DNA of 59,335 bases from an uncultured bacterium (lineage in GTDB: Bacteria; Cyanobacteriota; Vampirovibrionia; Gastranaerophilales; Gastranaerophilaceae), in contig CABQIM010000002.1 in the NCBI GenBank assembly GCA_902464375.1, forward strand, positions 1 through 59,335. Direction: 5' to 3'. Of this stretch, positions 28,928 to 36,857 are shown one piece after another. The notes below the pieces were generated by a model. It made no database searches, was not told the origin of the DNA, and saw only the letters and a program-made list of their open reading frames with translations. A program made the translations under genes and the position numbers. The stretch's first letter is position 1, and each line of letters begins with the position of its first letter.

Positions 28928-28958
28928 TTGACACCCCCATGGGGTATAGGTGTATAGT
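28928..28958 (-). promoter_or_regulatory. Probable CsoR operator/promoter region
   Basis: A C-tract/G-tract dyad CCCCATGGGG (28935-28944) lies in acacccccatggggtatagg, the kind of sequence CsoR-type repressors bind. It is upstream of the cysteine-rich gene on the minus strand. A TTGACA/TATAGT pair on the plus strand (spacer 19) overlaps it but has no gene to serve. Confidence 0.55.
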
Positions 28959-28978
28959 AGTGCTATTTTTATTTTTTG

Positions 28979-29548
28979 TCAAGCCTCCAAAAAATTCCTA
29001 AATATATCAAGTCCATGTTCAGTCAAAATCGCTTCCGGATGGAATTGTACGCCATAAATCGGCTTATTTTTTATCTTCAAAGCCATTGGGATGTTATCTT
29101 TTGTCCATGCGGTAATTTGAAAATCAGAAAAATGGGGTAAGGGGGCAATCTTAACCATCAGTGAATGATACCTCGTTGCACTAAATCCTTGTTTGAATCC
29201 CTTAAACAGCTCGAAATCTTCATCGAAAAATATTTCAGAATTTTTACCATGATATGGTTCCGGCGCTTTCACAATTTCTCCGCCAAAATATTTGGCAATA
29301 CATTGCATACCAAGACACACACCTAAAATTGGGGATTTATCCTTATAAAAATCAATAACGTCCATTGTAACTCCGGAATTATCAGGATTTCCCCACCCTG
29401 GAGAAAGAATTATGCGTGAAAAATCAAGCCTTTTAATTTTCTCCAAATCCATTTCGTCGTTTTTTATTACAGTTGGATTAATCCCCAAAATCTTTATGTA
29501 TTGAACAATATTATATGTAAAAGAGTCGTAATTATCGATTATGAGCAT
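28979..29548 (-). CDS. pabA: Aminodeoxychorismate synthase, glutamine amidotransferase subunit
   Basis: 189 residues, the class I glutaminase of the PabA/TrpG family. The nucleophile is in ILGVCLGMQCI and the His/Glu pair in GVQFHPEAILTEHG; ILSPGWGNPDNSG is the oxyanion strand. It supplies ammonia to PabB to make aminodeoxychorismate for folate. It overlaps the pabB-pabC fusion gene by 10 bases, and no trp genes are nearby, so the folate role is favoured over anthranilate synthesis; dual use cannot be excluded. Confidence 0.92.
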   Translation of the reverse strand: MLIIDNYDSFTYNIVQYIKILGINPTVIKNDEMDLEKIKRLDFSRIILSPGWGNPDNSGVTMDVIDFYKDKSPILGVCLGMQCIAKYFGGEIVKAPEPYHGKNSEIFFDEDFELFKGFKQGFSATRYHSLMVKIAPLPHFSDFQITAWTKDNIPMALKIKNKPIYGVQFHPEAILTEHGLDIFRNFLEA

Positions 29549-31143
29549 AATTCTACCTCTACAAGTTTGCGAACGGAATTAAAACAAAATATTTTTTTTG
29601 CCTGCTCTAAATCGTCAGGATATAAAATCTTTTCTTCTAATTTACACTCTTCAATCAATTTTTCTCTATAAGTTCCACCGAGAAGTCCGCTGGAAATTGG
29701 CGGAGTATAAAGCTTTCCGTCTTTTTCTATCGCGACATTTGTGTAAGTACCTTCTGTAATCTCGCCACGCTCATTTATTCCTATAATATCAAAGTAATCC
29801 TTCGGCTTCGATTCTCTTATTGTCGTTTTGTGATAAAGAAAAGGATTGGCAGAAGAAATTTTTCGCCCAATTTTGATTTTTGGTTTTTCATTTTTTAAAT
29901 TACAAATCCGACAACACGACATTGTGAGAAAATCTGTAATTTTCGTGGCAATCCGGTTTTTATTTTTATACTCTACTTCAAAATCCCCATTCTTATTCAA
30001 CAAAACACGTGTCAAACCTTTGATTTCAATTTTTTCAATTTTCTCGTTCCACTTAAAACCTAATTCAAACGCGGATTTTTTCATCCTTTTAACGTGCCTT
30101 TGCCAATCATCAACAGCAGTTTCTATCAACTGAAAATCTGTTTGCAAGAATTTTGTTTTAACCAGTGTTTCGTCCCACTCGTCTTCTGCAGTAGAGTCCC
30201 AAACGATTGCTCCACCTGCATGGTAAGTATATTTATTGTTTTTGCCATACAGAATTCTAATCGGCACAGAAAATTCTGCAATATCAGGTGACAAGAACCC
30301 TATTGCTCCGCAATAAATATTACGCTCAAAAGGCTCTAATTCTTCAATTACACGCATTGTAGAAATTTTAGGCGCTCCGGTAATTGAACCACAAGGAAAA
30401 ATAGCTCTAAAAATATCGTAAAGAGTAATATCCTTTTCCAATTCTCCGGAAATTTCTGATGTCATCTGAAAAACAGTCGGGTGCTTTTCGATTTCAAAAA
30501 GCTTATCTACTTGCACCGTACCTGTTTTAGAAATTCTTCCCAAATCATTACGCAGCAAATCAACAATCATAATATTTTCAGCGCGATTTTTTTCGTCGTT
30601 GCAAAGAAAATCCCGTCTTTGCTCATCTTTACCATCATTAAGACAAGGTACAGTGCCTTTCATCGGTTTTGTTAAAATTTTATTTCCATCTAGTCTAAAA
30701 AATAATTCCGGAGAAAAAGAAAGCAGAGTTAAATCATCTGTTTCTAAAAATGTATTATAAGGAGTTCTCTGTTTATTTAAAATTGCCTCAAATAACTCCC
30801 GCCCGTTTAAGTTCGTCAAAACTTCTGATGGGTATGTATAATTAACTTCATACGTCACACCATCGGCAATATATTCTTTAATTCTATTAATTGCGCAAAT
30901 ATATTGTTCCTTAGAAATCATTGGCTTAATGATTGTTCCAAGTTGTTTGGGAGAATTTGGAATATATTTTTTGTATTTATCAAAAACTTCAAAATATAAT
31001 TTTTTAAAATCATATGTAATATATCCGAGAAGGTAATATTTTTTTTTGAGTTTTTCAATTCTTTCAAAAGCTGATTTTAAATCACCTTTTGCAGAAATTA
31101 TCTCGATTGGATTTTCAAAACATTTGTCAAAATATATTTGCAT
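29539..31143 (-). CDS. pabB: Fused aminodeoxychorismate synthase component I and lyase (PabB-PabC)
   Basis: 534 residues. The chorismate-binding PabB part (about 1-325) shows LLSFSPELFFRL, TKPMKGT, ENIMIVDLLRNDLGRI and CGSITGAPKISTM. The fold-type IV PLP lyase part (about 330-534) shows SANPFLYHKTT, EITEGTYTNVAIEKDG and ISSGLLGGTYR. Together they make 4-aminobenzoate and pyruvate from chorismate using PabA ammonia. Within the PabC part, about residues 397-409 (RIATKITDFLTMS) are encoded by a palindromic repeat also found between genes elsewhere in the window, so this loop looks like an insertion. Operon with pabA. Confidence 0.92.
   Translation of the reverse strand: MQIYFDKCFENPIEIISAKGDLKSAFERIEKLKKKYYLLGYITYDFKKLYFEVFDKYKKYIPNSPKQLGTIIKPMISKEQYICAINRIKEYIADGVTYEVNYTYPSEVLTNLNGRELFEAILNKQRTPYNTFLETDDLTLLSFSPELFFRLDGNKILTKPMKGTVPCLNDGKDEQRRDFLCNDEKNRAENIMIVDLLRNDLGRISKTGTVQVDKLFEIEKHPTVFQMTSEISGELEKDITLYDIFRAIFPCGSITGAPKISTMRVIEELEPFERNIYCGAIGFLSPDIAEFSVPIRILYGKNNKYTYHAGGAIVWDSTAEDEWDETLVKTKFLQTDFQLIETAVDDWQRHVKRMKKSAFELGFKWNEKIEKIEIKGLTRVLLNKNGDFEVEYKNKNRIATKITDFLTMSCCRICNLKNEKPKIKIGRKISSANPFLYHKTTIRESKPKDYFDIIGINERGEITEGTYTNVAIEKDGKLYTPPISSGLLGGTYREKLIEECKLEEKILYPDDLEQAKKIFCFNSVRKLVEVELCS
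29916..29954 (-). repeat. Palindromic repeat inside pabBC
   Basis: acgacattgtgagaaaatct followed by gtaattttcgtggcaatccg matches the intergenic copy at 49813-49851 and the inverted copy at 41733-41777. The core is an inverted repeat (gaaaat ... attttc). The reading frame is kept open through it. Confidence 0.7.
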
Positions 31144-31149
31144 AAAATT

Positions 31150-31185
31150 ATTATAATAAAAAAACGCTGCAAAAAATGCAGCGCT
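31150..31185 (-). terminator. Terminator of the RHH gene
   Basis: Read on the minus strand, cgctgca and tgcagcg pair around a short loop and run into seven T. Confidence 0.8.
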
Positions 31186-31300
31186 GTTTAAACCTAAAAT
31201 CCTTTTCCTTTTTCCGCTTCTCTGTTTAGTATTGCAAGTATTATTTTAAACTTGCAAACCACCTAACGAGATTTCAATCTTTTTCATACTATATGTTTTA

Positions 31301-31489
31301 CTAATCCAGCAAAGCTTCTAGAATAGCTGCATTTTTGCCAGCCATAGTGTTAGCTTTTACTCGACTTTTATACATATAACTTCTCAATGCTTCTCTAATC
31401 AATTCAGAGCGGGTTCGATTTTCACCTTCTGCTACTTGATCGATTCTGTCTAAAAATTCTTCGGGCATTGAAATTAGTACTCTTGCCAT
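31301..31489 (-). CDS. Ribbon-helix-helix (CopG/Arc-type) DNA-binding protein
   Basis: 62 residues. The N-terminal β-strand RVLISMPEEFLDRID and the helices NRTRSELIREALRSYMYKS are the standard RHH fold, which binds DNA as a dimer. No toxin gene is next to it, so it is either an orphan antitoxin or a free-standing regulator. An AAGGAG ribosome-binding site precedes the ATG. Terminator downstream; the small 55-residue gene upstream on the same strand is more than 130 bases away. Confidence 0.85.
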   Translation of the reverse strand: MARVLISMPEEFLDRIDQVAEGENRTRSELIREALRSYMYKSRVKANTMAGKNAAILEALLD

Positions 31490-31624
31490 AAATTGTATCT
31501 CCTTTATTAAAATGTAATGACTTTTGATATCCTAGGTATATATATAAAGTCTGGAGAACATGAAAAATTGCTTTTTTCATAGCAGAATGTAAAGTTATAT
31601 TAAGCGAATTTATCTAAAATCGTG

Positions 31625-31792
31625 TTATTTCTTCAAATAGGAGAATGTGCTATCTTTTGTAAAATTCAATAAATTGACATGAGATTCTTGAACTCTTGCA
31701 TTAAATTTATATTTGATTGCACCTTTTAATGGATTGGTTTGTCGTTGTTTGCCGACAAATTTCAACAGCACAGGTGATACGCTGCTTATCAT
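31625..31792 (-). CDS. Small basic protein of 55 residues
   Basis: ATG at 31790-31792, stop at 31625-31627. It begins MISSVSPVLLKFVGKQRQTN and continues with a lysine-rich stretch and IKYKFNARVQESHVNLLNF. It has a good ribosome-binding site (GAAAGGA, about 8 bases before the ATG), balanced codon use, and fills an otherwise empty 490-base gap. It has no known domain or signal peptide. Residues 9-15 (LLKFVGK) loosely resemble the N-terminal tag motif of other proteins here, but I do not count it as a match. Its promoter is not obvious. Confidence 0.6.
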   Translation of the reverse strand: MISSVSPVLLKFVGKQRQTNPLKGAIKYKFNARVQESHVNLLNFTKDSTFSYLKK

Positions 31793-31993
31793 TGCTATTT
31801 CCTTTCGGGTAATGTAAAATCCTCACCCCAATTTTGGGCTGTTTTATCATTTTAACCAAGAAATTGAAAAAATCAAGAAAAAGTTGAAAACTAACAAGCT
31901 TAAGCAAAAATTAAACCCTACCTTGCGCCACATTATGGTTTATGTTATCCTTTAGGAAAAAAGATAATAGAATAGTATAATTAAGGAGTCCCT

Positions 31994-32551
31994 ATGATTT
32001 CAGTAAACGATTTAAAGAATGGCTTAACACTAGAACTAGATAACGGTCTATGGAACGTTGTTGAATTCTTGCACGTAAAACCTGGTAAAGGCGCAGCTTT
32101 CGTTAGAACAAAACTTAAAAACGTTGAAACAGGTAACGTAGTTGAAAAAACATTCAGAGCCGGTGAAAAAGTTGCTAAGGCTACACTTGACCGTAGAGAA
32201 ATGCAATACTTATACAAAGATGGCAAAGATTACGTTATGATGGATAACGAAACATACGAACAACTTCAATTAACAGAAGATCAAGTTGGCGATGGCAAGA
32301 AATATCTTAAGGAAAACATGATTGTTCAAGTTCTTAAGCATGATACAAGAATCATAGGTGTTGATATTCCTGCTCACGTTGAGTTGGAAGTTGTTGATAC
32401 TCCACCTGCTGAAAAAGGAAACACTGCTCAAGGTGGTACAAAACCAGCTACACTTGAAACAGGTGCTGTTGTTAACGTTCCTTTCTTCGTATCAAATGGT
32501 GACATAATCAGAGTTGATACAAGAAGCAATGAATATCTTGATAGAGTTTAG
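31994..32551 (+). CDS. efp: Elongation factor P
   Basis: 185 residues, normal for EF-P. Three β-barrel domains; the tip loop HVKPGKGAAFVR presents K32, the position that is modified in many bacteria. EF-P rescues ribosomes stalled on polyproline. The C-terminal domain ends with the usual VNVPFFVSNGDIIRVDTRSNEYLDRV-type sequence. Strong AAGGAG ribosome-binding site only 6 bases before the ATG, with a TATAAT box immediately upstream (31976-31981), so the leader is very short. It precedes accB and accC, an arrangement common in bacteria. Confidence 0.97.
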   Translation: MISVNDLKNGLTLELDNGLWNVVEFLHVKPGKGAAFVRTKLKNVETGNVVEKTFRAGEKVAKATLDRREMQYLYKDGKDYVMMDNETYEQLQLTEDQVGDGKKYLKENMIVQVLKHDTRIIGVDIPAHVELEVVDTPPAEKGNTAQGGTKPATLETGAVVNVPFFVSNGDIIRVDTRSNEYLDRV

Positions 32552-32552
32552 A

Positions 32553-32650
32553 AGAACTAAGTTTAGAAGTTTAGAAGAAATTTTTGATTGTTTATAAAAT
32601 CAATGTTTAAAATTCCTTCTAAACTACTCAACTTCTAAACTCCTGAACTT
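32553..32650. repeat. Period-8 degenerate repeats, inverted, between efp and accB
   Basis: The left arm has agtttaga units (aagtttagaagtttagaaga). The right arm has ttctaaac, tactcaac, ttctaaac and tcctgaac in step. The arms are roughly complementary, so the transcript could fold between the two genes. Confidence 0.7.
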
Positions 32651-32669
32651 ATTAAGGAGAAATACACAA

Positions 32670-33131
32670 ATGAAATTTGAATCAGATTATATAGAAAAAT
32701 TAGCAAAAATCATTGCTGACAATGATTTAACAGAAATATCATTAGAAGATGGTGAACAAGCAATCACTATCAGAAAGGATTTGCCGGAAGTTAATATGGT
32801 AGCTTCTGCTCCTGCAGTTGCTGCGGCACCAGCTCCTGTTCAAGCAGCTCCACAAGCTTCTGCTCCACAAGTTGTAACTAAAGAACCGGAAGCAAAAGGC
32901 AAAGCTATTACTTCACCAATGGTAGGTACTTTCTACGCAGCATCTTCTCCGGAAGCAGCTCCATTTGTAGAAGTTGGTTCTACAGTTAATGTTGGTGATG
33001 TTGTTTGTATTATTGAAGCAATGAAATTAATGAACGAAATCAAAGCAGAACAAGCTGGTAAAGTTACACAAATCTGTGTTAAAAACGGCGACCCAATTGA
33101 ATTTGGTCAAGTTTTGATGTATGTGGAATAG
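32670..33131 (+). CDS. accB: Biotin carboxyl carrier protein of acetyl-CoA carboxylase
   Basis: 153 residues. The N-terminal helical part (1-45) is followed by an Ala/Pro linker (about 50-80, APAVAAAPAPVQAAPQASAP) and the biotinyl domain (about 80-153) with the biotin-bearing lysine in EAMKLMNEIK near residue 119. It carries CO2 from AccC to the carboxyltransferase for malonyl-CoA and fatty acid synthesis. Ribosome-binding site AAGGAGA. Both flanks hold period-8 inverted repeats, unlike ordinary accBC operons. Confidence 0.96.
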   Translation: MKFESDYIEKLAKIIADNDLTEISLEDGEQAITIRKDLPEVNMVASAPAVAAAPAPVQAAPQASAPQVVTKEPEAKGKAITSPMVGTFYAASSPEAAPFVEVGSTVNVGDVVCIIEAMKLMNEIKAEQAGKVTQICVKNGDPIEFGQVLMYVE

Positions 33132-33270
33132 TAAGTCTTTAAGTTATTAAGTCGTTAAGCGATTAAGTTCAATAAATTCGCTTCGCTCATAAAGAGATAA
33201 AAATAACAAATAGTAAAACAGAATTTAAAAAATGAACTTAACGACCTAACGACTTAACTACTTAGCGACG
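33132..33270. repeat. Period-8 inverted repeats between accB and accC
   Basis: Left arm aagttattaagtcgttaagc; right arm gaacttaacgacctaacgac and onward. They are imperfectly complementary over about 40 bases, built from cttaacga-type octamers. Octamer blocks of the same kind recur at 38303-38343 and 53716-53761. Confidence 0.75.
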
Positions 33271-33284
33271 TCAAAGGAAGGGTT

Positions 33285-34649
33285 ATGTTTAAACGAGTTT
33301 TAATCGCAAATAGAGGCGAAATCGCCGTTAGAGTTATAAGAGCATGTAGAGAATTAGGGATTCCTACAGTTGCTGTGTATTCACAAGCAGATGCAAAGTC
33401 ACTTCATGTAAGACTTGCAACTGATGCTTATTGTATTGGACCTGCTCCAAGTTCTCAAAGTTATTTGAGCATTCCTGCAATAATTTCAACCGCTCTGATG
33501 ACAGGCTGCGACGCTATTCACCCTGGATATGGTTTTATGTCTGAAAGAGCTGATTTTGTTGATATATGTTCTGAACACGGCATAAAGTTTATCGGACCAT
33601 CTGCAGATTCAATGAGAAAAATGGGTGACAAGGCTACTGCTCGTAAAACAATGATTGAAAATAATGTTCCTGTAACGCCAGGAACAGGGCTTTTGGAATC
33701 TTTGGAACAAGCTCGAGAATTTGCTCACAAAGCTGGTTATCCAATCATCTTGAAAGCTACTGCCGGTGGCGGTGGTAAAGGTATGAGAATCGTCAGAAGC
33801 GATGACGATCTTGAAACAAACATGAACCTTTGCCAAATGGAAGCAGAAAAATTCTTCGGCAACCCAGGAATTTATGCAGAAAAATTCTTAGAAAACCCTA
33901 GACACATTGAAGTTCAAATTTTGGGCGACTCATTTGGTAACGTTATTCACTTAGGTGAAAGAGATTGTTCTATCCAAAGAAGACACCAAAAACTTTTGGA
34001 AGAAGCTCCATCACCTGCTATTGATGAAGCAACCAGAAAAGAAATGGGGGCTGCAGCTGTTCGTGCGGCTAAGGCTATTGGTTATGAAGGAGCAGGTACT
34101 TGCGAATTCTTGCTTGATCACGACGGCAAATGGTACTTTATGGAAATGAACACTCGTGTTCAAGTTGAGCACTGTGTTACAGAAATGATTTCACAGATTG
34201 ATATCGTAAGAGAACAAATTCTTGTAGCTTCCGGCAAGAAGTTAGGTTATACACAGGATGACGTGCTTTTGAGAGGTCATGCGATTGAATGTCGTATCAA
34301 TGCAGAAGACCCAGAACACGACTTTATGCCTTGCCCAGGGAAAATTGACGGATATTTTGCTCCGGGTGGATTTGGCATAAGAGTTGATTCTCATGTGTAC
34401 CCAGGGTATTCAATCCCACCTTATTACGATTCAATGATTGGTAAATTGATATGTTGGGGCGAAAACAGAAACGAAGCAAGACGTAGAATGTATCAAGCTT
34501 TGAAAGAATATGTTGTAACAGGTATTAAGACAACAATTCCATTCCACCAACAAATTGTTGAGGATGAAGTATTTATGAGCGGTAAATTCAATACCGGATT
34601 TATAGAAGATTTCTATAAAAGACAGGGTAAAGAGTTTAAAGCTGAATAA
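33285..34649 (+). CDS. accC: Biotin carboxylase subunit of acetyl-CoA carboxylase
   Basis: 454 residues, typical AccC. The N-terminal domain opens FKRVLIANRGEIAVRVIRA. The ATP-grasp part contains the glycine loop GGGGKGMRIV (about 166-175), EKFLENPRHIEVQILGD and MNTRVQVEHCVTE with the catalytic glutamates and Arg. The C-terminal AECRINAEDP-type motif reads ECRINAEDPEHDFMPCPG. It uses ATP and bicarbonate to carboxylate the AccB biotin. Ribosome-binding site AAGGAAGG. The carboxyltransferase genes accA/accD are not in the window. A strong terminator follows. Confidence 0.97.
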   Translation: MFKRVLIANRGEIAVRVIRACRELGIPTVAVYSQADAKSLHVRLATDAYCIGPAPSSQSYLSIPAIISTALMTGCDAIHPGYGFMSERADFVDICSEHGIKFIGPSADSMRKMGDKATARKTMIENNVPVTPGTGLLESLEQAREFAHKAGYPIILKATAGGGGKGMRIVRSDDDLETNMNLCQMEAEKFFGNPGIYAEKFLENPRHIEVQILGDSFGNVIHLGERDCSIQRRHQKLLEEAPSPAIDEATRKEMGAAAVRAAKAIGYEGAGTCEFLLDHDGKWYFMEMNTRVQVEHCVTEMISQIDIVREQILVASGKKLGYTQDDVLLRGHAIECRINAEDPEHDFMPCPGKIDGYFAPGGFGIRVDSHVYPGYSIPPYYDSMIGKLICWGENRNEARRRMYQALKEYVVTGIKTTIPFHQQIVEDEVFMSGKFNTGFIEDFYKRQGKEFKAE

Positions 34650-34664
34650 TTACAAAGATATGAG

Positions 34665-34698
34665 ATAGGAGCGAAATTTTTTCGCTCCTATTTTTTAT
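34665..34698 (+). terminator. Rho-independent terminator after accC
   Basis: Arms taggagcgaaa and tttcgctccta, then a T-run. Confidence 0.92.
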
Positions 34699-34720
34699 GC
34701 CAATTTTACAACAGTCATTT

Positions 34721-34737
34721 GTCAGGCAATGCCTGAC
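34721..34737. repeat. Short palindrome GTCAGGCAATGCCTGAC
   Basis: Near-perfect 17-base dyad. An equivalent GTCAGGCACTGCCTGAC lies at 43966-43982 between leuD and murD. Confidence 0.6.
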
Positions 34738-34808
34738 CTGCTAACAATAACGGCAAACTGTTAAGTTAAAAGTAGCAATTGGTAAATACCAATCGAAAAG
34801 TTAATTTT

Positions 34809-34905
34809 TAATTAGCCCCCACCCGAATTTCTAAGTTTCGCATAACTCAACTTGAAATTCCACCCTCCCCCTATAAAGGGAGGGTATGCGTCCTACTTAT
34901 AATTA
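34809..34905 (-). repeat. Inverted tail of the composite repeat
   Basis: attagcccccacccgaattt, then the GC-rich inverted repeat (ccctccccctataaagggag) and tatgcgtcctacttataatt, the reverse complement of the tails at 12652 and 18240. The remaining 200 bases before the NrtR gene hold several gtatgtaac/gttaca half-sites but no gene. Confidence 0.75.
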
Positions 34906-35107
34906 CAACTACTAACTTCTGAAAGCAGATAGTATTGTTTACGTATGTAACAGCCTTAACAATAAGTATGTAATAATAAAACATTCTTGTAAGTTATCTA
35001 AATAGGTAGTATATGTAACAAATTACACTTATTCAACTGTTAGATTGTTACATTTTTTTGTTCTTTATTATACAATAGTTTTAAGGTTATAAGCACTAGA
35101 GGTAAAA

Positions 35108-35788
35108 ATGTTTAACGAAATTAAAACTCACGAAATAACTGTCGATATTGTAATTTTAACAATTAAAGATGACGCATTGCAAGTTTTGCTTGTTAAGAGA
35201 AACAATGAGCCATTCAAAGATAAATGGGCGATTCCTGGGGGATATGTCAGAATGTCTGAGAACCTTGATGAAGCAGCGATGCGAGTTTTGAAAGAAAAAA
35301 CTAATGTTGATAATATTTACCTTGAACAGCTTTATACCTTCGGCGATCCTCTAAGACACCCTGTTTCCAGAGTTATAACCTGTGCATATTTTGCACTAAT
35401 AAGAGCAGAAGATTTCAATGTTGTTACGACTGCAGAACTTGCTTGGCATAAGGTTTCTGACTTGCCACCTCTAGCGTTCGACCATAAAGAAATTATTGAA
35501 TACTCTCTAAAACGTACACGTGAACGTTTGGAAATGTGTCCGGTTGCATACCAACTTCTTAATGAAAAATTCACACTTACTGAAATGCAAAAAGCTTATG
35601 AGATGATTATGGAAAAGAAATTGGATAAACGTAATTTCAGAAAAAAAGTTATTACGACTGATGGTTTAAGAGAGTTAAACGAGTTTTCTAAATCATCATC
35701 TAAGCGTCCGGCTCGATTGTATACGTTTGATAATATCAAATTGAACTCAAAAAGAGCTCATTTTATCAAAAAAGCGGTCAAGGGATAA
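35108..35788 (+). CDS. nrtR: NrtR-type Nudix-fold transcriptional regulator
   Basis: 226 residues. An N-terminal Nudix-fold domain (about 10-140) is followed by a winged helix (about 150-226, LTEMQKAYEMIMEKKLDKRNFRKKV). The Nudix box GGYVRMSENLDEAAMRVLKEKTNV keeps the spacing but has lost key residues (RE is RV, EE is EK, the last G is T), so it should bind ADP-ribose or a relative without hydrolysis, as in NrtR repressors of NAD synthesis. Its targets are not adjacent; the pnuC-like gene at 4803 is a possible one. It is followed 47 bases later by secG. Confidence 0.85.
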   Translation: MFNEIKTHEITVDIVILTIKDDALQVLLVKRNNEPFKDKWAIPGGYVRMSENLDEAAMRVLKEKTNVDNIYLEQLYTFGDPLRHPVSRVITCAYFALIRAEDFNVVTTAELAWHKVSDLPPLAFDHKEIIEYSLKRTRERLEMCPVAYQLLNEKFTLTEMQKAYEMIMEKKLDKRNFRKKVITTDGLRELNEFSKSSSKRPARLYTFDNIKLNSKRAHFIKKAVKG

Positions 35789-35835
35789 AACAAAACACAA
35801 ATCAAAAAATAATCTAATTACCAAAAGGAGAATAA

Positions 35836-36060
35836 ATGTTAACAATTTTTTGGACAATTTTAGTTCTTTCAGCATTATTACTAATCGTATTAATTCTTAT
35901 GCACTCACCTAAAGGCGATGGTATCGCAGGGATAGGTAATGCTGCTCAAGTATTTTCTTCACAAAAAAGCGCAGAAAAGGGTTTGAATAAATTAACCGGT
36001 ATCGTTGCTGCAGTTTTTATTGTTTGCGTATTTTTATTAGGTTTTGGCATAATCAAATAA
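35836..36060 (+). CDS. secG: Preprotein translocase subunit SecG
   Basis: 74 residues with two transmembrane helices (about 4-24 and 52-72) and the conserved loop HSPKGDGIAGIGNAAQVFSS. SecG assists SecYEG translocation at the cytoplasmic membrane. AAAAGGAG ribosome-binding site. It lies 12 bases before tcdA and probably shares its transcript. Confidence 0.93.
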   Translation: MLTIFWTILVLSALLLIVLILMHSPKGDGIAGIGNAAQVFSSQKSAEKGLNKLTGIVAAVFIVCVFLLGFGIIK

Positions 36061-36072
36061 GTACGAGGAAAC

Positions 36073-36834
36073 ATGCTTAATCAATTTTCAAGAACCGAAC
36101 TTTTATTAGGAAAAGACGGCATAGAAAAACTTGCCTCTTCTCGTGTTGCTATATTTGGTATCGGAGGTGTCGGCGGTTATACAGTAGAAGCTCTCGCAAG
36201 AAGCGGTGTCGGAACTTTTGACCTGATTGATGATGACAAAATTTGTATCACAAATATCAACAGGCAAATCTATGCTTTAAGAAGCACGGTTGGCAAATAT
36301 AAAGTTGATGTTGCTAAAGATAGAATTTTAGACATCAATCCTAACGCAATTGTTAACACTTATAAAACATTTTACACTCCGGAAACTGCTGATGAATTTG
36401 ATTTCAGCCAATATGATTATGTAGTTGATGCAATTGATACAGTTGTTGGAAAACTTAAAATTGTAGAAAAAGCGAAAGAAGCTAAGGTTCCTGTGATTTC
36501 TTCTATGGGCGCAGGTAACAAGATGAATGCAGCTATGTTTGAAGTTACAGATATCTTTAAAACATCAGTATGCCCGCTTGCAAAAGTTATGCGACAGGAA
36601 CTTAAGAAAAGAAAAATCAGAAAGCTCAAAGTAGTTTATTCAAAAGAAATGCCGATTAAACCGAATGATGATATCGAAATTAGCTGTAAAAAGCATTGTG
36701 TTTGCCCTCCCGGAACTGTAAGAAAATGTACAGCAAGAAGACAAATCCCAGGTAGTAATGCTTTTGTACCTTCTGTTGTTGGTTTGATTATTGCAGGCGA
36801 AGTGGTTAAAGATTTAACCGGCTATGGAAAGTAA
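36073..36834 (+). CDS. tcdA: tRNA threonylcarbamoyladenosine dehydratase
   Basis: 253 residues of the ThiF/E1-like superfamily. ATP-binding GIGGVGGYTVEALARSGVG (about 29-47), DDDKICITNINRQI and SSMGAGNKMNAAMF are TcdA features, as is the C-terminal SNAFVPSVVGLIIAGEVV. TcdA cyclises t6A at tRNA position 37 to ct6A using ATP. Cysteines in KKHCVCPPG and CPLAK are in place. It sits in a likely unit with secG. The csd sulphur-transfer partners are not nearby. Confidence 0.93.
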   Translation: MLNQFSRTELLLGKDGIEKLASSRVAIFGIGGVGGYTVEALARSGVGTFDLIDDDKICITNINRQIYALRSTVGKYKVDVAKDRILDINPNAIVNTYKTFYTPETADEFDFSQYDYVVDAIDTVVGKLKIVEKAKEAKVPVISSMGAGNKMNAAMFEVTDIFKTSVCPLAKVMRQELKKRKIRKLKVVYSKEMPIKPNDDIEISCKKHCVCPPGTVRKCTARRQIPGSNAFVPSVVGLIIAGEVVKDLTGYGK

Positions 36835-36857
36835 TCGAAACAGATTGCTAATATATA

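Noticed and set aside
31301..31489. Toxin-antitoxin pair
   Set aside because: Only an RHH protein is present; no toxin-like frame is adjacent. The 55-residue gene upstream is too far away and has no toxin features.
31707..31907. 66-residue minus-strand open frame
   Set aside because: It overlaps the better supported 55-residue gene on the same strand in another frame and lacks a ribosome-binding site.
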